Assembly (NCBI GenBank): GCA_002018045.1
Contig: MWLD01000057.1
Span: 1 to 39,733 of the forward strand
Length of the DNA: 39,733 bases
From: Candidatus Synechococcus spongiarum LMB bulk15M
Lineage (GTDB): Bacteria; Cyanobacteriota; Cyanobacteriia; PCC-6307; Cyanobiaceae
Reading direction: 5' to 3'
The notes beneath the pieces are model-generated. The model did no database searches. It was given only the letters and a program-made list of their open reading frames with translations, and was not told the origin of the DNA. The stretch's first letter is position 1. Each line of letters opens with the position of its first letter. Positions 25,728 to 35,290 of this stretch are shown in pieces. The translations under genes were made by a program, and so were the position numbers.

Positions 25728-26601
25728 AACCCTGCTGATCCTGGACTTGGAGACCACGGGGCTGAGTCCTGAGAAGCACCGCTGTATCGAGTTGGGAGCC
25801 GTGCTGTTCTCCGTGTCCCTGCGCACCATCCTCAGCCAAGTGTCTACGCTGCTTCCCGTTGACAGGAATCCTGCTCAACGGATCAACAGGATTCCACCAA
25901 AAGCCAGCCAGCGGCCACAGCCATGGCAGCAGACACTGGAGTTGTTTCAGGTGATGGCCCAACACGCTGATGTGGCGGTGGCCCACAACGTCAGCTTTGA
26001 TCGCCGCTGGTTTGGTCGCCCACCCCTGCCTGCCGTGACATTGCCTTGGATATGCACCTGTACAGCCCCATGGCCGTCACAACCGGGTCTGCGGCCCGGG
26101 CGGCGGGTGTCCTTGAAGGATCTTGCCCGCGCCCATGACGTACAGATCGGGGACGCACACCGCGCCCTGGCGGACTGCACCGTCCTGGCCCGGATCCTGG
26201 CGCGTTGCGATGATCTGGAGGCGTTACTCTTGTCCGGCCTGGTCCAGCCCAGGCCTCAGCGCCAGGACAAGACTTCACTGGCCTCGTTGCGGAGGGCGGC
26301 AGACAAACCAGGCCGGACGCTGGAGTCCTCCGGAGCCAACCATACGACCCCATCTCCTGCAGGGCCACTCGCCAGCAAGACATTTGTTCTCACCGGCACC
26401 TTATCTTCCTTCAGCCGGGCCGAGGCCGAGAAGCGGATTGAGGCGGCAGGCGGAGCCGTGACCAGTAGCGTCAGCCGGAAAACCACCCATCTGGTGGTGG
26501 GCGCCAATCCGGGCAGCAAGCTGGACAAGGCTTGTGCCCTTGGGCTGGTGATTCTGGATGAGGCAGCTCTGTTGCAGCACTTGGAGCCTGCGTCCGCTTG
26601 A
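25699..26601 (+). CDS. DEDDh 3'-5' exonuclease with C-terminal BRCT domain
   Basis: 300 residues. The DnaQ-like exonuclease (1-180) has intact motifs: [12 protein letters not shown] (D and E), [14 protein letters not shown] (HNxxFD) and [13 protein letters not shown] (H and D). A linker of about 40 residues leads to a BRCT domain (221-295) highly similar to that of LigA just upstream. Probably a repair or proofreading-type nuclease recruited through BRCT contacts; substrate unknown. The ATG at 25699 lies inside the ligA 3' end (29-bp overlap), and a GTG at 25681 is an alternative. Overlap suggests co-translation with ligase. Confidence 0.88.
   Translation: MTTTQPPSLETLLILDLETTGLSPEKHRCIELGAVLFSVSLRTILSQVSTLLPVDRNPAQRINRIPPKASQRPQPWQQTLELFQVMAQHADVAVAHNVSFDRRWFGRPPLPAVTLPWICTCTAPWPSQPGLRPGRRVSLKDLARAHDVQIGDAHRALADCTVLARILARCDDLEALLLSGLVQPRPQRQDKTSLASLRRAADKPGRTLESSGANHTTPSPAGPLASKTFVLTGTLSSFSRAEAEKRIEAAGGAVTSSVSRKTTHLVVGANPGSKLDKACALGLVILDEAALLQHLEPASA
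26359..26583 (+). repeat. BRCT-encoding repeat, exonuclease copy
   Basis: Second copy of the BRCT-encoding segment described at 25395-25619. The reading frame is intact in both copies. Confidence 0.9.
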
Positions 26602-26641
26602 CGAAAATTGCGGCACACTAAAGGCAGTTCTCCGTCAACCC

Positions 26642-26827
26642 ATGGACCAAGGAATTGAACGCTGGATCAAAACCGAGTGTGGTCGCGCCAAGTACGCTCA
26701 GTTGTCTCAGCGGCGCGGAATCGTGGCCCGCCTGCGTCTGGCGTGGTTTGTGGTCGTTGCCGTCCTCCGCGACGTTGTCCTGGCCCCCGTCAGCCGCGGC
26801 ATTCGCAACTTTTTCCGCGCAGCCTGA
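26642..26827 (+). CDS. Small basic hypothetical protein
   Basis: 61 residues: a charged N-terminal helix (MDQGIERWIKTECGRAKYAQL), then LRLAWFVVVAVLRDVVLAPV, a possible membrane or amphipathic helix, and a short RGIRNFFRA end. Length, composition and its tight fit between the exonuclease and the convergent TVP38 gene (stops adjacent) support a real gene, but there is no recognisable family. Confidence 0.6.
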   Translation: MDQGIERWIKTECGRAKYAQLSQRRGIVARLRLAWFVVVAVLRDVVLAPVSRGIRNFFRAA

Positions 26828-27445
26828 TCAGGTGTCGGTTTCACTCAGTTGTTTCTTCAGCACCCTGCTGGCTGTGCGTCCCACCAGCCAAACCACGGCA
26901 AAGGTGGCTGCCACTCCAAGGATCCGAAGAAAAAATCGAGACTGCTCCAGGCCACCATCCAACGTCAAACCCTGGCGGACTGTGTCGCCGATGTAGATGT
27001 AGAGAACGGTGCCAGGAAGGATGGCGGCCGAGGCCGCCATGTAGCTCGGGAAGCGAAGGTTGCTGGTGAGGGCACACACCAGGTTGATCAAAACAAAGGG
27101 AAACAGTGGCGACAACCGCAGAAGCGCCACCAACTTCCAACCCTCGTCCCGGCTCAGCACCTGCTCCAGCCGCTGCAAGCGTGGATTCTGCTCCAGTTTC
27201 CTCTGAGCCCAGGGACGTAGCCACTGGCGCGTAAGAAACCAGTTGCCAGCCATACCGAGAAAGGCGCCCGCCAGCACTGCCAACACCCCCAGCCGCGGCC
27301 CAAACAACGCGCCACCCAACAGGGTCAGCACCGATCCCGGCACATAGAAGGTGACAGCCAGGGCGTACAGGGCAATAAACAGGATCCAGCCCACCGGGCC
27401 TAGCTCCCTGAGGAAGGTTTCAACGTGTGCGATAAGGGACGGCAT
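26828..27445 (-). CDS. TVP38/TMEM64 family membrane protein (VTT domain)
   Basis: 205 residues with several membrane segments (GWILFIALYALAVTFYV, LLGGALFGPRLGVLAVLAG, FPFVLINLVCALTSN, LRILGVAATFAVVWLVG). The VTT-domain signature is GALFGPRLGVLAV with GNWFLTRQWL, and the re-entrant LLRLSPLFPFVLINLVCAL. Members of this DedA-related superfamily act as lipid scramblases or lipid-carrier flippases, so a role in polyprenyl or phospholipid flipping is plausible but unproven. Located just downstream of the valS fusion on the same strand. Confidence 0.9.
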   Translation of the reverse strand: MPSLIAHVETFLRELGPVGWILFIALYALAVTFYVPGSVLTLLGGALFGPRLGVLAVLAGAFLGMAGNWFLTRQWLRPWAQRKLEQNPRLQRLEQVLSRDEGWKLVALLRLSPLFPFVLINLVCALTSNLRFPSYMAASAAILPGTVLYIYIGDTVRQGLTLDGGLEQSRFFLRILGVAATFAVVWLVGRTASRVLKKQLSETDT

Positions 27446-27506
27446 GGCGTTCGTGGTGGGGAACCGAGATCGGCTCAGCCTTGTCCAGGCTGGGGCAGGA
27501 CTGCCC

Positions 27507-30500
27507 TTAGTCCAGGGAGGTCAGACGACTTTGGGCCAGGCGGTGCTGCTGCTGAGCCTCGTTCAGACTAGAGCGCATCTTGCTCACCACCTCCCGGGGA
27601 GCCTGATCCAGAAATCCGGGATTGCGCAAGCGCTCGGAAAGAACGGTGATCTCCTTCTCCGCCTTTCCGAGATCTTTCTGCAGACGACCCCGCAGGGCGT
27701 CCACATCCACAAGACCACCGACCGGCAGGAGAATTTGTAATTCACCACTGACGGCACTCAAACAGCGGGGCAGGTTCACGGAGGTGGTGCTGATGTCCAC
27801 CGTCCCGGCCCTGGTGAGGCCGGCAATGTCCGCTTGGGCCTCCCGTAGGAGTCCACACAGTGCTTCGTTGTCGCTCACAAAGAGCACGTCCGCAGTCTGG
27901 GAGGGTTTCAAGCCCGCCACTGCCCGCAGGTTGCGCACCACGCGAACGGCGTCGATGAGTGCGGCAAACTGCTGTTCCAGGTGATCGTTGACGTGGGCTG
28001 GATCCAACTGGGGCCACTGCTGCAGGGCCAGAAAAGTGTGGTCGGGAACACCAGTCAGCCGATGCCAGAGCTCTTCGCTGATGTGGGGCATGAAGGGATG
28101 CACCAGCACCAGCAGTTGCTCCATCACCAAAGCCAGAACCTGCCGGGCCGTGTGGCGATCCTCCGGATTGCTGCCGTTGAGGCGCCGCTTGAGCAACTCG
28201 ATGGTCCAGTCGCATACGTCGTTCCAGGCAAATTCATAGAGGAGTCTGGCAGCTTCTCCCAAGCCGTAGTTGTCCAGCTTCTCTGACATGGTCCGACTGG
28301 TGCGCACCAGACGGGAAAGGATCCAGCGATCTGCGATCAAGAGCCTGGCAGGGTCCGGCTGGCCAAGGGATGCGGGGGTGGCCCCATCCAGATTGAGGAG
28401 GGCAAAGCGGGTGGCATTCCACAACTTGTTGGCAAAGTTCCGCGAGACCTCAACGATGTTGGACGTCTGTGTGGTGGGGTCGAAATCCAGGCGAATGTCC
28501 TGCCCTGCTCCGGCCACGCCCCGCACCATGGAGAAGCGCAGGGCGTCTGCCCCATAGCGCTCACAGAGCACCAGGGGATCAATCCCGTTGCCTGCGGATT
28601 TGCTCATCTTGCGATTCTGCTCGTCCCGCACCAGGCCGTGAATGTATACATCCGCGAAGGGCATGGTATTGGTGCAGGCCGAGGCCATCATCGTCATTCG
28701 AGCCACCCAGAAGAAGATGATGTCAAACCCGGTGAACAGTGTGCTATTGGGATACCAGCGCTGCAGGTCTGCATTCTCCTCATCCGGCCAGCCCATGGTG
28801 GAGAAGGGCCAAAGCGCGCTGGAGAACCAGGTATCCAGAACGTCCTCGTCCTGCTGAAGTTTTGCGTTGGGACCATAACGCCGCTGCGCTTCCTGGTGGG
28901 CTTCGGTTGCGTTACGGGCCACCACATAGGGTGTGTCACTTCGTAACCGGGAGTCGGTTTCACTCACCACGAACCAGGCTGGAATGCGATGCCCCCACCA
29001 CAACTGGCGGCTGATGCACCAGTCGCGGATCTCCATGAGCCAATCCTTGTACACCTTGGCCCAACGCTGGGGAACAAAGCGAGGCTGGCCTTGGTTTATG
29101 GCGGTCAAGCAGGCCTCAGCCAGAGGTTGGGTACGGACAAACCACTGCGTGGACAGCAGTGGCTCCACCGGAACTTTGCCCCGGTCGGAATAGGGAACAG
29201 TGTGACGGTAGTCTTCCACTTTTACCAGGGCCTGTTCAGCGGCCAGAGCGGCCACAACGGCTTGCCGTGCCTCGAAGCGGTCCAGGCCACGGAATTGGCC
29301 TGCGGCTTCACTCATGCGCCCGTCTTTGCCCATGATTGTCACGAGGGGCAGGCCATGGCGCTGACCGATGGCAAAGTCGTTGGGGTCATGGGCCGGGGTC
29401 ACCTTTACACATCCGGTGCCGAATTGGGGATCCACGTGATCATCAGCAACGATGGGAATCTCGCGACCCACAAGCGGCAGAGTGAGGGTACGTCCCACCC
29501 ATGGTGCATAGCGCTCATCGCCGGAATTCACCGCAACCGCCACATCCCCCAGCATGGTTTCGGGTCGGGTGGTGGCCACCTCCAGGTGGCCGGAACCGTC
29601 GGTGAGGGGATAGCGGAAATACCAGAGATGTCCATCCACCTCTTTCATCTCCACCTCCAAGTCACTCACAGCCGAGCCTGAGGCAGGGCACCAATTCACC
29701 AGATATTCCCCGCGATAAATCAAACCCTTGTCATACAGCCTCAGAAAAGATTCCTGTACAGCCTGGCTGAGTCCCGGGTCCAGGGTGAAGCGCTCCCGTT
29801 GCCAATCCACGGAAAAACCCAGCCGACGGAGCTGGGTCACGATGGTTCCACCGCTCTCCTGTTTCCAGGACCAGGCTCGCTCCAGGAACGCTTCACGGCC
29901 AAGTTTGTCTTTGCTGGTTCCTTCCCGCTCCAGTTGTTTTTCCAGGAGAGTTTGTACCGCAATCGAGGCGTGGTCTGTTCCTGGCAGGCAGAGGGTGTTG
30001 TATCCTTGCAACCGCTTGAACCGCACCGTGGTGTCGATCAGAGCCGCTTCAAAGGCATGTCCCATGTGCAGGCTGCCCGTCACGTTAGGGGGCGGAATCA
30101 CCACCCCATAGGGTTGTCCAGGCGCCTGGGGATCGGGGTGGAACGCATCACACTGCTCCCAAGCCGACTGCCAGCGGGATTCCGTTGGCTTGGGGTCGTA
30201 TTGCCCCATTGGCGGCATCGCTGGCCGCTGATCCACTGGCTGCTGATCCACGACGTTCCTGCCCCGCTCCAGCACGGTGAGCATAACATGACCGTCCCTG
30301 ATCTCAATGGCCATCGGATCACCAGGCGCCAAACCCGTCTGCCTGGTATAGGCCTTGCCAATCAGTAAATTTCCATTGGCCTGGACCCTGGCTGCAAAGC
30401 CGAGTGTACGGTCCCTTCTGGATCCAGCGCCAATCTGCACGCCCCGGGCCTGGAGAAGCGCTTCGTAAAAGGCGATGAAATTGAGGCGTTCCCGGCCATC

Positions 30501-30602
30501 CTTTGTGGTGGTGACGTAGCCACAGGCGCGGATGACGTCTTCTTTGCCGGCGTCAGCAAGCTCACGGACCTTATCGAGAAGCTCTGTGTGTTTGAGCATC
30601 AT
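27507..30602 (-). CDS. valS: cyAbrB DNA-binding domain fused to valyl-tRNA synthetase
   Basis: A single uninterrupted frame of 1031 residues from [12 protein letters not shown]. Residues 1-112 are a cyAbrB regulator domain ([42 protein letters not shown]). A short linker ([16 protein letters not shown]) joins it to complete ValS. ValS motifs: HMGH at 179-182, the editing-domain [25 protein letters not shown] at 665-669 and a C-terminal coiled-coil arm. ValS alone could start at Met129 (30218) or Met132, but no Shine-Dalgarno is visible there. ValS charges tRNA-Val in the cytosol. A free-standing cyAbrB lies 187 bp upstream. Whether fused, separate or both products are made is unknown. Confidence 0.93.
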   Translation of the reverse strand: MMLKHTELLDKVRELADAGKEDVIRACGYVTTTKDGRERLNFIAFYEALLQARGVQIGAGSRRDRTLGFAARVQANGNLLIGKAYTRQTGLAPGDPMAIEIRDGHVMLTVLERGRNVVDQQPVDQRPAMPPMGQYDPKPTESRWQSAWEQCDAFHPDPQAPGQPYGVVIPPPNVTGSLHMGHAFEAALIDTTVRFKRLQGYNTLCLPGTDHASIAVQTLLEKQLEREGTSKDKLGREAFLERAWSWKQESGGTIVTQLRRLGFSVDWQRERFTLDPGLSQAVQESFLRLYDKGLIYRGEYLVNWCPASGSAVSDLEVEMKEVDGHLWYFRYPLTDGSGHLEVATTRPETMLGDVAVAVNSGDERYAPWVGRTLTLPLVGREIPIVADDHVDPQFGTGCVKVTPAHDPNDFAIGQRHGLPLVTIMGKDGRMSEAAGQFRGLDRFEARQAVVAALAAEQALVKVEDYRHTVPYSDRGKVPVEPLLSTQWFVRTQPLAEACLTAINQGQPRFVPQRWAKVYKDWLMEIRDWCISRQLWWGHRIPAWFVVSETDSRLRSDTPYVVARNATEAHQEAQRRYGPNAKLQQDEDVLDTWFSSALWPFSTMGWPDEENADLQRWYPNSTLFTGFDIIFFWVARMTMMASACTNTMPFADVYIHGLVRDEQNRKMSKSAGNGIDPLVLCERYGADALRFSMVRGVAGAGQDIRLDFDPTTQTSNIVEVSRNFANKLWNATRFALLNLDGATPASLGQPDPARLLIADRWILSRLVRTSRTMSEKLDNYGLGEAARLLYEFAWNDVCDWTIELLKRRLNGSNPEDRHTARQVLALVMEQLLVLVHPFMPHISEELWHRLTGVPDHTFLALQQWPQLDPAHVNDHLEQQFAALIDAVRVVRNLRAVAGLKPSQTADVLFVSDNEALCGLLREAQADIAGLTRAGTVDISTTSVNLPRCLSAVSGELQILLPVGGLVDVDALRGRLQKDLGKAEKEITVLSERLRNPGFLDQAPREVVSKMRSSLNEAQQQHRLAQSRLTSLD
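30222..30251 (-). repeat. 15-bp tandem duplication in the AbrB-ValS linker
   Basis: On the coding strand two 15-bp units, GTGGATCAGCAGCCA and GTGGATCAGCGGCCA, stand back to back and differ at one base. They encode [10 protein letters not shown] exactly at the joint between the AbrB domain and ValS, where a stop codon would be expected. Confidence 0.9.
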
Positions 30603-30789
30603 TCGTGCGAAGGGGTTTGCGTCATCGTTCAACGTCGCCAACGGTGGCGTCTGTCGTTGCTCAAGGCAGCACGGACATCCGCAAAGCGAGTCCGTATCAG
30701 GCCCGGCTCCCCCTGACACAGGAAGGCTTTTCAACAGGCCGGTACTGCGGCAGGGGACAGCCGATCCTGAGGCGTTACGCGGCGAACAA

Positions 30790-31155
30790 TTACTCCTCTC
30801 CGCCGTCGTCTTCGCTGCCCAGAGGAACAAGGCGGATGTTTTTCCGCCCCAGCTTGATCTCGAACTCGTCACCGGGGTTCAAGCCAAGCTTTTTGGTGTA
30901 GGCCTTGCCAATGAGCAGGTTGCCGTTGCCCTGAATCTTGGTCATAAAGCTGAGCTTGCGGCCACTCTTGGAGCCACCGCCGCCCCCAATCTCCACACCT
31001 TTGGCATCAAGAACTGCTTCGTAGAAAGCCGTGAAATTAAGGCGCTCACGCCCATCTTTGGTGGTCGATACATAGCCACAGGCACGGACCACATCCGATT
31101 TGCTGGCATCAGCAAGCTCACGGACTTTGTTGAGAAGCTCTGTTTTTGTCAGCAT
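30790..31155 (-). CDS. cyAbrB-type transcriptional regulator
   Basis: 121 residues from [21 protein letters not shown] codons at 31167 and 31182 are alternatives. The protein has the cyanobacterial AbrB layout: N-terminal helices, [19 protein letters not shown], then [23 protein letters not shown] and a C-terminal [22 protein letters not shown] with an acidic end. cyAbrB proteins bind DNA broadly and tune nitrogen and carbon metabolism genes. The first 59 residues agree with the ValS-fused domain at about 46 positions, so the two are tandem paralogues. Lies 153 bp downstream of tRNA-Val on the same strand. Confidence 0.92.
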   Translation of the reverse strand: MLTKTELLNKVRELADASKSDVVRACGYVSTTKDGRERLNFTAFYEAVLDAKGVEIGGGGGSKSGRKLSFMTKIQGNGNLLIGKAYTKKLGLNPGDEFEIKLGRKNIRLVPLGSEDDGGEE

Positions 31156-31308
31156 TGCTTGGAACATAGGATTCCTGGACATTCCAAACTCTAGCATGCT
31201 TTGGCGCCAGGGCAACACAGGGGAAAGCAGAAGAGTTCCTTGGGTTGCGCATCGTCCTGGGCACGATCTACAAACGAGGTCGCCAGAAGAGGCATTGCGA
31301 GAAACAGA

Positions 31309-31380
<72 letters not shown>

Positions 31381-31537
31381 GATCAGGCATCAATCCTGAA
31401 ACTCTATCCTGGGCGGGTCAAACGAGAACCTTCATCGTAACAGCATGAGAGCCCGTGCATGAATGTGGTCTCTGCCGTAGCCTACACGGAGAAACCCGGA
31501 TCGGCTAGACTGTCGGAACAGATGACCGGACAGCACC

Positions 31538-34500
31538 TTACGACAGCGGACCATGTCCCAGTCTCCGAAATGCCCTCAGAGCCTTCAGGCACATCTCCAC
31601 GGAACGGTAGTGACCGTACGCTGCCAACTCTTCCTTCTCCATGATGGGAAATGTTGAGTAAACGTAACGCATCTCCTCCTCGCTGGTTATGCCGTAGAGG
31701 AGGAAAAACAGGGCATCCAGTCTTGCGCGCAGATGGAGACGGCGCTGGGCATTCCAAATGAAGGGTGGTCCCCTATGGCCCAGATCACGGGCAAAAGCGG
31801 TGAGGTCCCATGCGGTGTACGTGAGTTCCAGCACAGTAGCCCTGATGATGGCAGCGACTGTGGTGGAACCGATCCGCAGGTTGAAGTGGTCTGGCGGCAC
31901 AACAGGGAGCTGCTCGAGAATATGGAGCGTCAAGCTTGTTCCATACAGCTTCTGGCGGACGACGAAATCAAAGACGATGGAATTGAGGTTTGCGAGAACA
32001 AAACAAGCCCAGGACGGCCGACTGCCGATGTGACCGTTCAATAACAATAGAGGAAGTTTATGGCTGACGGCAGCGCGCGGCAGAATTGCTGCGATCATGG
32101 TCCTCGTGTTTGTTGTGGACGTGATGTCCTTAAAGGCAACAACCCATGCCTCGGGCCAGAACCAATGCCTGGTGTCCACACGGACATAATGCCGCCAGCG
32201 TGGTCGCCGCTCGGGACTGGCCTTTTCGGAGTTCTGCAAGAGACGCTGCTGGCCCGGACGAAACATGTTGCTCCGATTGACCACAACGTCGGCAGCGCGA
32301 TGGTCGAAGGCTTGCATCATTTTTCCCTCGTAGAGAGGCAGCCAGCCGCTGTCTTCAGGGGTGCTGCGAAACAGGTGGGAATCGGAACCCATATCGAACA
32401 TCCTCCGGTAGGTCACTGGCCATGTGCGGTTGACCGTGTCTCCCGATCGGTTGACCAGTACAGGTAGGCGCCGATAAATCCCTGTGGTGATCCGAGCGTC
32501 CCGACGCGTCCGAAACAGGGGCGCGGTGCCGGTATTGGGATTGACCCGGGCAAAGTCTTCCGCACGCAGAAGAAACCGCCGCTCCGGGTCCTTCAGCTCG
32601 GCGATGCTGTTGAGGCAGAACGCACAGTGGGCTGCGCCAACCACGGAAGAGGGACTGGTGCGCAAGGGGTAACGGCGTACATACCCGTCCCCGTCCGGCA
32701 ATGACTTCTGTGGATTCTTTCGGGCAACAAAGACGCAAAACCGAAACGATCCATGAATATCCGGGAAAAAGGTCTTTCGGTTTTCAAAGTCGTACAAGAC
32801 TTTCAGACCCCCTGCCTGCACGACACGGCGAAAAAAGGCTGCCCCCGCTTTCCCGGACACCAAGCTGGACGGTGTCAGCATTCCCACCAGCCCATGGGGC
32901 TTGACCAACGCCATGGCCCGCTCCACAAAGAGCGCATAGAGATTGAGATCCCCTCCGGAAAGCAGGGGATAGTCTCCACAGGATCTGGCCACACGGGATT
33001 GGGCGGCTGCACGCGCTGCTGCATGGGCGTAGGCCACCGCTTGAGGATCCTGGAAACGTTGCAGTTGTGCAATGCGCTGCCGCCGTGCCGCCGCATGGGG
33101 TGCGCGCGCCATATCAGGGCAGTTTTGCGCAAACCATTCCACCTGTTGCAGCTTTACCCTGTCCCATGGCGGATTGCCGATCACGGCATCAAAGCCGCCG
33201 TTGCGCTGCTCGCCGTCCCCCTCCGGCCAAAGGCCGGGACAGGCCAATTGCCAGTGGAAAAACCTCTCTTCGGCAACGATGGCGTTCATCCGATCCAGGA
33301 GTTGGCCCAGCCGCTGGTCGGGGACTGGAACAACGCCTGTCACAACATGAACGGGATTTCCCCAACGACCACGCCACAGGTCGCGAATCATGTCCATGTC
33401 CCCGGTTGAGGCTGCTCCCAACCAACGCCCTGCATGGATGGCAGACAAAACGGCTTCCAGCGGTGCATTGGCTTTCTCCAGGTCATGCCAACGCTCTGCA
33501 CTGGCTGGTCCGGGCAGCGTTGCCGTATCCATGGTGGTGATCGCGGCAGTGGCTCTGCATCCGGATTGCAGCAATGTCTGCAGCGTTGTGGAGCCGTCTG
33601 CATCCCGAATCGTCTTCACGGCATCCCGAATCCAACTACCAAACAGACTGTTGCCGCAGTGCAGATGACGATCAAGATGTCCTGCATGAGTGGAATCGCC
33701 GTGGAGCATCAACGCCATCCGCGCCAGATCTACAGCCATGGGATCTTTATCCACACCGTAGATACAATGCTGTAGCACCAGATTGCGCACGGTCCAGGCA
33801 TCCCGGGCTTCCGGTTGATGGTTGCCAACGGATGAAGGACGATTCGATGCGGTGGCAGCAAAAACAGCGTCGCCGAGACGATCCAGAAGACCCGTCAGAA
33901 CGTTGCCCGTGCCCATGGCGGGATCGCAAATTTTCAAACGGAGCAATTGCCGGACCGAGCGGCCGTGCATCAATGGAGCAACGGTTTCCTGAAGAACGAG
34001 ATCCACCAGTCCCCTTGGGGTGTAATAGCAACTGGCTCTCTTCCGGGACAACCTGCTGGACTCCAGGGTGATCCGGCCCGTATCGTCCCGCTTCAGCCGG
34101 AAGGCCATGAGTTGTTCATACAACGCGCCAAGCTGCTCCACAGCCAGATCGCCATAATCGATGGGCTCACCGTTGCGGGCAAAGCACAGCCCCGTCAGGG
34201 CATGGGCCACCGTCTCCTCCTTGCAGGCCAGGTTGTCCAGCAGGGGCATCGGTTGCGTCGAGAAGAGGCGCTGTCCCAGTCGGCCCAGGCCCGGTTGCCG
34301 GTGGGCCGTGTCGTGGAAGAGGGCGGCCATGGTTGTCCAGGAACTGCGCTGCTCCGTCCCCTGCCCCTTGCGCCGGGTCTCGCTCACCAGGGCGGCCAAG
34401 CCATGGAGACTGTAGCCGTTGCCCGCTGCATGGACGTGCAGAAGGCCACGGCTTTCTCCATAGAGAAGGAACAGCAGGCGATAGAGAAGAATCAGGCTGG

Positions 34501-35266
34501 CCTCCCGCACCGCTGCCCGGGGTGCTGTTGGGGTAGCCTGAGCCACGACTGTGGCCAGGTTCGGGAACACCTGACGGCAGGCCTGCTGTATGAATGCAGT
34601 GGCCATGCGCTCTTGACGGTGTCCATGGGCGGTCAAGGCGGTCCCCAGCCAACTGTTGCCGTCCGGGGGGCATCGCAGGGCCTGGGGGCGAAAAAACACC
34701 ACGAACCGCTTCAGGAGGTCAGGCTGCTGGAGCGCCTGGAGCAGGTGGATGTCCAGAAATCCCTGGGTCACGGAGCGGGCTTGGCCGTCGTACAACCGCC
34801 AGCAGTTGCCGTTGCTGAGGATGCCCCAGCGGGGCCGTCCCTCCTTGCGCAGATCCGCCACCATGCAGGCCGCCGGCGCCGGTTGGTGGCCGTGGCCCTG
34901 GTCCAGGTCCGCTTGCCATGCCGTTGTCTTGAGCACCACCAGGGCTTGGCCGTCCTGCTGCCGGCCTGGGGAGTGTCCCGGTTGGGGTGGTCGACGTCGT
35001 TGCCCCTGCCGCCAACCCAGACAACGGAGCACCGGCCGGATCACCCTGCGTCTGGTGTCTGCCACCTTGAGCGCCAGCCCGGCGCTGACACCGGAGACAA
35101 CGGCCTCCAACTTCAACCGGACGGTCTCCAGTTGCCGGGTATCCAGTGCTTGCCACGGCTGGGTATGTTTCAGTTCCTTGTCCAGAAAGCCGCGGCTGAA
35201 GAGACGTCCTCTTCCCGGGTTGCCCCACGACGCCCCATGGGTGTGGACCTGGGCATGGGTCACCAT
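31538..35266 (-). CDS. Large Eco57I-like N6-adenine DNA methyltransferase (type IIG-like, nuclease motif apparently lost)
   Basis: 1242 residues in one polypeptide. N-terminal region resembles the nuclease part of type IIG enzymes, with the recognisable WGILSNGNCWRLYDG strand. The usual acidic/ExK catalytic residues are not visible: where relatives read V-E-x-K, this reads VVLKTTAW near residue 113. The methyltransferase core has the SAM motif DPAMGTGNVL (448) and catalytic NPPW (698-701). The C-terminal 400 residues are probably target recognition, ending in the conserved LDALFFLLYGITSEEEM. Likely an active methylase without cleavage, or a phage-defence component. The start at 35266 leaves 24 bp to nadC on the other strand. 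No separate nuclease or specificity gene is nearby. Confidence 0.85.
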   Translation of the reverse strand: MVTHAQVHTHGASWGNPGRGRLFSRGFLDKELKHTQPWQALDTRQLETVRLKLEAVVSGVSAGLALKVADTRRRVIRPVLRCLGWRQGQRRRPPQPGHSPGRQQDGQALVVLKTTAWQADLDQGHGHQPAPAACMVADLRKEGRPRWGILSNGNCWRLYDGQARSVTQGFLDIHLLQALQQPDLLKRFVVFFRPQALRCPPDGNSWLGTALTAHGHRQERMATAFIQQACRQVFPNLATVVAQATPTAPRAAVREASLILLYRLLFLLYGESRGLLHVHAAGNGYSLHGLAALVSETRRKGQGTEQRSSWTTMAALFHDTAHRQPGLGRLGQRLFSTQPMPLLDNLACKEETVAHALTGLCFARNGEPIDYGDLAVEQLGALYEQLMAFRLKRDDTGRITLESSRLSRKRASCYYTPRGLVDLVLQETVAPLMHGRSVRQLLRLKICDPAMGTGNVLTGLLDRLGDAVFAATASNRPSSVGNHQPEARDAWTVRNLVLQHCIYGVDKDPMAVDLARMALMLHGDSTHAGHLDRHLHCGNSLFGSWIRDAVKTIRDADGSTTLQTLLQSGCRATAAITTMDTATLPGPASAERWHDLEKANAPLEAVLSAIHAGRWLGAASTGDMDMIRDLWRGRWGNPVHVVTGVVPVPDQRLGQLLDRMNAIVAEERFFHWQLACPGLWPEGDGEQRNGGFDAVIGNPPWDRVKLQQVEWFAQNCPDMARAPHAAARRQRIAQLQRFQDPQAVAYAHAAARAAAQSRVARSCGDYPLLSGGDLNLYALFVERAMALVKPHGLVGMLTPSSLVSGKAGAAFFRRVVQAGGLKVLYDFENRKTFFPDIHGSFRFCVFVARKNPQKSLPDGDGYVRRYPLRTSPSSVVGAAHCAFCLNSIAELKDPERRFLLRAEDFARVNPNTGTAPLFRTRRDARITTGIYRRLPVLVNRSGDTVNRTWPVTYRRMFDMGSDSHLFRSTPEDSGWLPLYEGKMMQAFDHRAADVVVNRSNMFRPGQQRLLQNSEKASPERRPRWRHYVRVDTRHWFWPEAWVVAFKDITSTTNTRTMIAAILPRAAVSHKLPLLLLNGHIGSRPSWACFVLANLNSIVFDFVVRQKLYGTSLTLHILEQLPVVPPDHFNLRIGSTTVAAIIRATVLELTYTAWDLTAFARDLGHRGPPFIWNAQRRLHLRARLDALFFLLYGITSEEEMRYVYSTFPIMEKEELAAYGHYRSVEMCLKALRAFRRLGHGPLS

Positions 35267-35290
35267 GGCTCCAGCGCCACTCTTTTCCCC

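Noticed and set aside
33947-35290. N-terminal extension of nadC
   Set aside because: Antisense to the large methylase; NadC family starts near 35291.
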